A stretch of 64,000 nucleotides of DNA, from assembly GCF_035046485.1 (NCBI RefSeq), contig NC_085138.1, positions 431,073,265 through 431,137,264 on the forward strand, written 5' to 3'. The notes below the pieces were generated by a model. That model saw only the letters and a program-made list of their open reading frames with translations, was not told the DNA's origin and ran no database searches. The position numbers were made by a program, and so were the translations under genes. Below are positions 59,346 through 64,000 of this stretch, in pieces (position 1 is the first letter of the stretch; the number at the start of each line of letters is the position of its first letter). Origin of the DNA: Aedes albopictus (taxonomy: Eukaryota; Arthropoda; Insecta; Diptera; Culicidae).

Positions 59346-59690
59346 AAATATAGGTACCGTAAACTGGGGTGTAGTTGATCAGTGGGGTGAACCTGATCAC
59401 TCAATTACCCACGAATATCGAATTTCAAGACAGTTATCATTCCATTTTAATGTTACATCATTGGATTGCGAATGGTTGAAATAGAACTGTTGCTTCCTTG
59501 AAAGTCGATATCCGCGGGTAATTGAGTGATCAAGTTCACCCCACTGATCAACTACACCTCAGTTTGAATGGGTGACAAAACGTCGAATGCCAAAACGTCG
59601 AATGCCAGAACGTCGAATGCCAAAACGTCGAAAGGACAAAACGTCGAAGGGACAAAACGTCGAAAGGACAAAACGTCGAAAAGTGTATAT

Positions 59691-60391
59691 TAGAGTGGGT
59701 CAATGTTGTATGGAGAAACTTTAAATTTGACCGCATCAACCCGGAACAAAGCTTTTTTGACTCCTTTTTGCGTCCAAAACAACTGTGCAAAATTTGGGAG
59801 CGATTGGTTGCGTCCCCGTATTCCGCATTGTGATTGAAATTTGTATGGAAATTAGTATGAGAAAACGTACTTTTTTGCATTTTACTCATAAGTTGAATTC
59901 TTTTGTCTAATACCGTTTAACAAATGACGTTAAAGTATAGCCTACGATATACCGAAAAACTTTGCCGAAGACCGCAAAGTGATCCGACGCTTGTGAAAAA
60001 AGTTATTCGCTTGGTAACTTAACCCAAAAACTGAGATTTTATTATTGATGTTATTCCTTTACATGTTAAATGATAAGCACCACCAGGCAGTCTGTGCGTT
60101 ATAACTTTTTTCACAAGTGTCGGATCACTTTGCGGTCTTCGGCAAAGTTTTTCGGCATATCCTAGGCTATGCTTCAACGTCATTAGTTAGATAGTTTTAG
60201 ACGAAAAATTGCAATTTATTGGAAAAATGCAAAAAAGCACGTTTTCCCATACTAAATTCCATACAAATTTCAATCGCAAAGCGGAATACGGGGACGCAAC
60301 CAATCGCTCCCAAATTTTGCACAGTTGTTTTGGACGCTAAAAGGAATCGAAAAAGCATTGTTCCAAAAAATCGACTTTGTTGACCCAGTCT
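59691..60391. mobile_element. 700-bp foldback element, 9-bp TSD
   Basis: AGTGTATAT flanks it (59682-59690 and 60392-60400). Inverted arms of about 300 bp (59692-60012 with 60092-60391) start AGAGTGGGTCAA/AGACTGGGTCAA and share GTGATCCGACGCTTGTGAAA and GGGAGCGATTGGTTGCGTCC. A diverged single arm of the same family lies at 63215-63500. No coding capacity. Confidence 0.88.
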
Positions 60392-60800
60392 AGTGTATAT
60401 GTGTTCAAAGTTCAGCGTGGATTTTTTTTTTTGAAATTTTGTGTGATTTTAAATCGATCCTGTTGGTAGCCTGAGAGGGGTGGTGATACGGTAGATCCAC
60501 CCAGATGGCAGGATGACGAACTGAATCACGGGGACACACGAACATTGTCTCGTTATCCGGGGTCACTGCCCGAACGCTGAAGGTCAGTGACTCATTTTGC
60601 ACTATATAATGCTCCAGTTGAAACCACTAGCTGAGTAAAGATTATTGCGAGGATATTTAGCATTGTTGTACTAGTACTATATTCTGTGAATACCGGATGA
60701 ATTGCGGAGAAGGACAGCTAGTCAAAATCCCGCTATTTCAAGTAGAACTCCGGTTCTGAATGAGGAAGACATTCCCTCCCACCCCTTTTTTTTTTTCCTC

Positions 60801-60829
60801 CCCTGTTGGGGAAATTAAGCCACTGCGTC
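60801..60829. repeat. 28-bp repeat, inverted copy at 61911
   Basis: CCTGTTGGGGAAATTAAGCC then ACTGCGT here is complementary to ACGCAGTGGCTTAATTTCCC then CAACAGG at 61911-61937. One copy is inside and one just outside the 59566-61887 element. They may be two copies of one mosquito repeat. Confidence 0.7.
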
Positions 60830-62561
60830 CAATAGGCTGAACTTTTGTGGCACCCACCCCTTACGTTGGGATGGAAAGTACCGGCAAGTCGTGCCGTAAA
60901 TCAAACCAGACGCCCTTGAAGAAACAATGCACCCGATGATCGCAATCGCCACCCTAAAGGTGCCAGAGATCCGGCAGACGATAGCTAGAGGCTACCGAAG
61001 CTACCCTGAATGAAGCTGTTACGTAATGCTGAAAGTTTGTGGAAGGAAATTCGTGACAGTGTGCCACTTTCAGTGTTGCATTTGAACGCGATCAATTTGC
61101 GTTGAAGTTCAAAAACGGCACGCTGCGATCAAACATATTTGAACATTGTTCAGTTCAAAATTTGATCAAGAGCTGCACCCGCCAAAACATGGCACCCTGG
61201 TACCTGGTAAACTTAAATGGTCATGTGTCTGCCATTTTTTCACAAATTCTAACAATCTTGGGGGTTGATTCGATTCAGAAAGTCACCCTCTATTGAGAGG
61301 GGGAACCAGTTCGGTCACCGTGGATTACTGGAAAATCCGGATTTCGGTGCAGAATCTAAATGCCCGATGCCAAAATGTCCCATTTCATTGTGGCGCAAAG
61401 TCCTAGGGCAGCACCTTGGTCAGGACGCACAGAAGATTTGATGACACATCCAAGCTCAGTTCCTTTTTGGCTCGCGTTTAGTTCAAATGCAACACTGGAT
61501 GCCAGTAGAAGGGGCCTCAAAAAAGTAAGAGAAGAAAAGCCGGGAAAGTTCAGGAATAAATAATTTTACACTTAACGTGACGTGATGTGAGTTTTTTATA
61601 TACGACAATGCGAATATTCCTTACCCACGAAGAACTGGTCAAGGAACATGCCGATCCTGAGGTGTTGTTTCAGGGAGCCTCAGGAAGGCTTCCCTCTGAA
61701 GTAGTTGGCAAATACAAGTGAAAGAATGAGTATCCTTTAAAAGAATAAAGAACTCACTATTTTATTAGATTACTCGTTTTCGACGTTTTCGACGTTTTGT
61801 CCTTTCGACGTTTTGTCCCTTTCGACGTTTTGGCATTCGACCTTTTGGCATTCGACGTTTTGTCTTTCGACGTTTTGTCCCTAAGCCCTCAGTTTACGGT
61901 ACTAAGGACTAACGCAGTGGCTTAATTTCCCCAACAGGGTGTAGTAAACTCATGGTTTACACAAGCCGAATCAAGCAAAAATTGCAAAAATCCGACCAAA
62001 AACTTAAACCGTTCCTAAAAGACGTTCGTTCGTCCAAAAATTCGTTAACAAACTGACCGCCAGAATTCAAAGAGCGCCAAGCCCGCTTTATTCCAATACC
62101 TATGCACACCAACACAAACATTCATCTCTGCCGGCGAAATTCTTCCCTCATTCATTCGTCTACCATTCATCAACCCAGTGCGAACGCTGTACCGGAGACG
62201 CCTGTATGTATGTGTGTCTGGACCACCAACCATCTCCAAACTAGATGCGGCTCTCGGTCGTGCAGGCAGCACGCGAGCTGTTCATGGGTGGTTTTGGTGT
62301 AACGTATCCCGACTATGCGATTACACCAAAATCAATACTGGCTTTGCAAATAGATACATCTCACGTTTTATAAAATTTTCATAATAATTAGCAACTATAC
62401 ACTACACAGGGGAGGAAAAAAGGATAGACTTCAAAATGTAACGGCGATGATCGACTTCGCTTTGTTTCTGCTAAATGTAGGGTAACCTGGGGTAATATAC
62501 ACCCCCGGGATAAAACGCCTTCACGCTGTTTCATTATACAAATAAATTAAGTTTCCTTCAG

Positions 62562-62730
62562 ATGCAAACAAACTAGACATAATATTGAGCCGATCAAGCC
62601 CAAGAATGACAAGAATATACGAATGAAAACAGTGGAGAACGATGATTTACCATACTTGGAATGGTTGTCTAATTTAAAACGCACGGAATTAAAGCGATTG
62701 TACGCTGATTACATGGATTCAACTCATTAA
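62562..62730 (+). CDS. Possible terminal exon of an unknown gene
   Basis: The acceptor AAGTTTCCTTCAG ends at 62561 and is followed by 55 open codons to TAA. The sequence is charged and helical-looking, with DLPYLEWLSNLKRTELKRLY. Composition is gene-like, unlike the surrounding repeats. No upstream exon could be joined; a GGGTAACCTGGGGTAA transposon-type end lies about 60-80 bp upstream, so it may also belong to a mobile element. Confidence 0.35.
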
Positions 62731-62894
62731 CTACAATCCACCTCCTACACCATCAAACGTCGTAAATTGTTAGATGGAGCCGCCGGGTATTTCATTAGAA
62801 TTCGAAGCGGGAAATGCCAAAGGTCGTTTTGCCTTACCTTAGGGTACGCGGTGTGTTTATAGAGCAACTTTAAAACAAAAAAAAAAAACCCAGA

Positions 62895-62945
62895 TGAATC
62901 CACCTAGTGGTGATATTGCCTTTCTCGTCGAATATGTACTCATAA
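62895..62945 (-). mobile_element. GCCTTTCTCGT-family terminal fragment
   Basis: ATCCACCTAGTGGTGATATT then GCCTTTCTCGTCG is the complement of the end at 23666-23700. Nothing more of the element is recognised downstream. Confidence 0.55.
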
Positions 62946-63214
62946 ACTTTTCTTCGACGTTAGCTAAAATGTTCCTGAATCCTGAAAACACTTTACACTA
63001 GCAACAATTTTAACAAAGCCATCATCGATTTTCGAAACTTATTGATGATACATATTCCGATGTTATGTTCAACAACAAAACAGAGCAGAAAAAGATCAGA
63101 CCTCTCAGTTGACTGTTTGACCACCTTAACCCTAGTCGTGTATTGGGGTCATTGTGACCCCATTCCATCCACTATGGCAGCGGAGTGAGCGTCAGCTAAT
63201 GCTTGAAGGTTAAC

Positions 63215-63500
63215 TTTATTCACAATCACAGATCACTTTGTGATCTTCGCCGCATACTTTAGGCTATATTTTATTATCATTGGTAATACGATTCATGTAA
63301 AATTTGACCTTCCTACGAGGAAAATGCAGAAAATGTAGATTTTCCATTCAAATTTCAATCGCAGTGAGAAAAGTTAGGGCTCAACCAGCCGCACCCAAAT
63401 TGTGAGCAGTAATTTTAGAAGCATAAGGAGATTGGAGATTGAAAAACTGTATAACGTTGACGCGATTAAATTATATTTTTATATAAAACGTTGATCCATC
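63215..63500. mobile_element. Diverged single arm of the 59691-60391 foldback family
   Basis: GATCACTTTGTGATCTTCG then CATACTTTAGGCTATA and TTCAAATTTCAATCGCAG align with the right arm at 60120-60285. The partner arm is absent. A GGGGTCATTGTGACCCC palindrome lies just upstream (63144-63160). Confidence 0.55.
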
Positions 63501-63804
63501 CTACTCACGATCACGATCAAATCTGACTATACATGTCAATGGTTGCTACTCCGTTATTGATCTGAGCTGGTACCAATTGCACTGAGATCCAAATGAATAA
63601 GGGCTGGGACACTTCACTTATTCTCAAAGTGCAATTCTAGCAGCTCATACATTTTTATCAATACCGGCGCCTTATAGTCAGTTGGGAAGGGAAAGGAATG
63701 TTAGAGTGTGCTGGTTGTTGCTACTAAAGACCGAGATCACCTCTGCATCCCCACATCCAGCACGGACTGGGGTATTTGTTAGACGGAAAGGATGGGAGAT
63801 CTGA

Positions 63805-64000
63805 NNNNNNNNNNNNNNNNNNNNNNNNNNNNNNNNNNNNNNNNNNNNNNNNNNNNNNNNNNNNNNNNNNNNNNNNNNNNNNNNNNNNNNNNNNNNNNNN
63901 NNNNNNNNNNNNNNNNNNNNNNNNNNNNNNNNNNNNNNNNNNNNNNNNNNNNNNNNNNNNNNNNNNNNNNNNNNNNNNNNNNNNNNNNNNNNNNNNNNNN
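63805..64000. other. Assembly gap (N)
   Basis: All bases are N to the end of the window, so the true neighbour is unknown. Confidence 1.

Larger units (their letters stand above)
59566..61887. mobile_element. Element with inverted CGTCGAAAGGAC arrays, CTCAGTTT TSD
   Basis: It inserted in the preceding MITE and duplicated CTCAGTTT (59558-59565 and 61888-61895). Its ends are imperfect (GAATGGGT and, in complement, GGCTTAGG) but both continue with GACAAAACGTCGAA. Subterminal arrays of AAACGTCGAAAGGAC and AATGCCAAAACGTCG lie at 59574-59681, inverted at 61769-61878. The 8-bp duplication fits hAT. No transposase is recognised inside. Confidence 0.82.
59354..61902. mobile_element. MITE with GTACCGTAAACTG ends, interrupted
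   Basis: The left end GTACCGTAAACTGGGGTGTA (59354) pairs with CAGTTTACGGTAC (ending 61902). Its body 59361-59565 is a tight foldback (GTTGATCAGTGGGGTGAAC with its complement near 59534-59552). The right end is split between ...CACCTCAGTTT (59565) and CTCAGTTTACGGTAC (61888-61902) by the element listed next. Without the insertion it is about 220 bp. Confidence 0.82.

Noticed and set aside
59574..59681. Short regularly spaced repeats reminiscent of a CRISPR array
   Set aside because: Eukaryotic context, spacers are repeated and only a few bases long, and an inverted copy lies at the other transposon end.

Overview
This window is eukaryotic and looks like a culicine mosquito genome, most likely Aedes. 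The grounds are a dense nest of mosquito-type repeats: LOA-clade LINE fragments, a Feilai-like tRNA SINE, GCCTTTCTCGTACAC elements, blocks of GGAATTCC short repeats and many foldback MITEs. Spliceosomal introns are visible, and the window ends in an assembly gap (N from 63805). I see no confident host gene. Four short exon-like pieces are listed at low confidence. Almost everything else is mobile or repetitive DNA.

Layout. 1-1240 is an almost perfect 11-bp satellite running off the left edge. 2.1-4.7 kb is a repeat flanked by GTCCATAAAT ends that contains a block of 12-bp repeats and a Helitron-like copy. 5.86-9.1 kb is a second 12-bp repeat block. 10.9-18.5 kb holds degraded LOA-type LINE pieces on the minus strand. 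The main copy (about 17.1 to 13.3 kb) keeps endonuclease-end, reverse transcriptase and RNase H sequence and is split exactly at the catalytic FxDD motif by about 1.1 kb of foreign DNA. 20.9-23.7 kb carries GCCTTTCTCGTAC elements with internal 152-bp and AAGATGGCGGCT tandem repeats.

The most interesting part is 24878-32205: a DNA transposon with about 515-bp terminal inverted repeats and a 4-bp target duplication (AATA). It encodes a two-exon, 693-codon transposase-like protein with cysteine clusters and a D/D/D core. The reading frame is split by a 3,333-bp second element (26614-29946) that made a 5-bp duplication (CTAAG); skipping the insertion and one CTAAG copy leaves the frame open. That intruder itself contains a head-to-tail pair of Helitron-like units. 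A second transposon at 41932-45134 (about 650-bp inverted repeats, TAAT duplication) carries a decayed piece of the same protein family, so protein and architecture are linked twice in one window.

33974-41705 is a 7.7-kb element with perfect 15-bp inverted ends and an 8-bp duplication (GTTGATGG). It has no transposase and is filled with 12-bp GGAATTCC-type repeats, including a recent 549-bp triplication and a nested SINE. 45.7-47.5 kb is a compound palindrome. 49.1-52.3 kb has several MITEs, one nested in another. 57.8-59.35 kb holds two tail-to-tail non-LTR reverse transcriptase remnants. 59.35-61.9 kb is a three-level nest (a MITE interrupted by an element with inverted CGTCGAAAGGAC arrays, itself hosting a 700-bp foldback). 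The rest is unrecognised AT-rich sequence.
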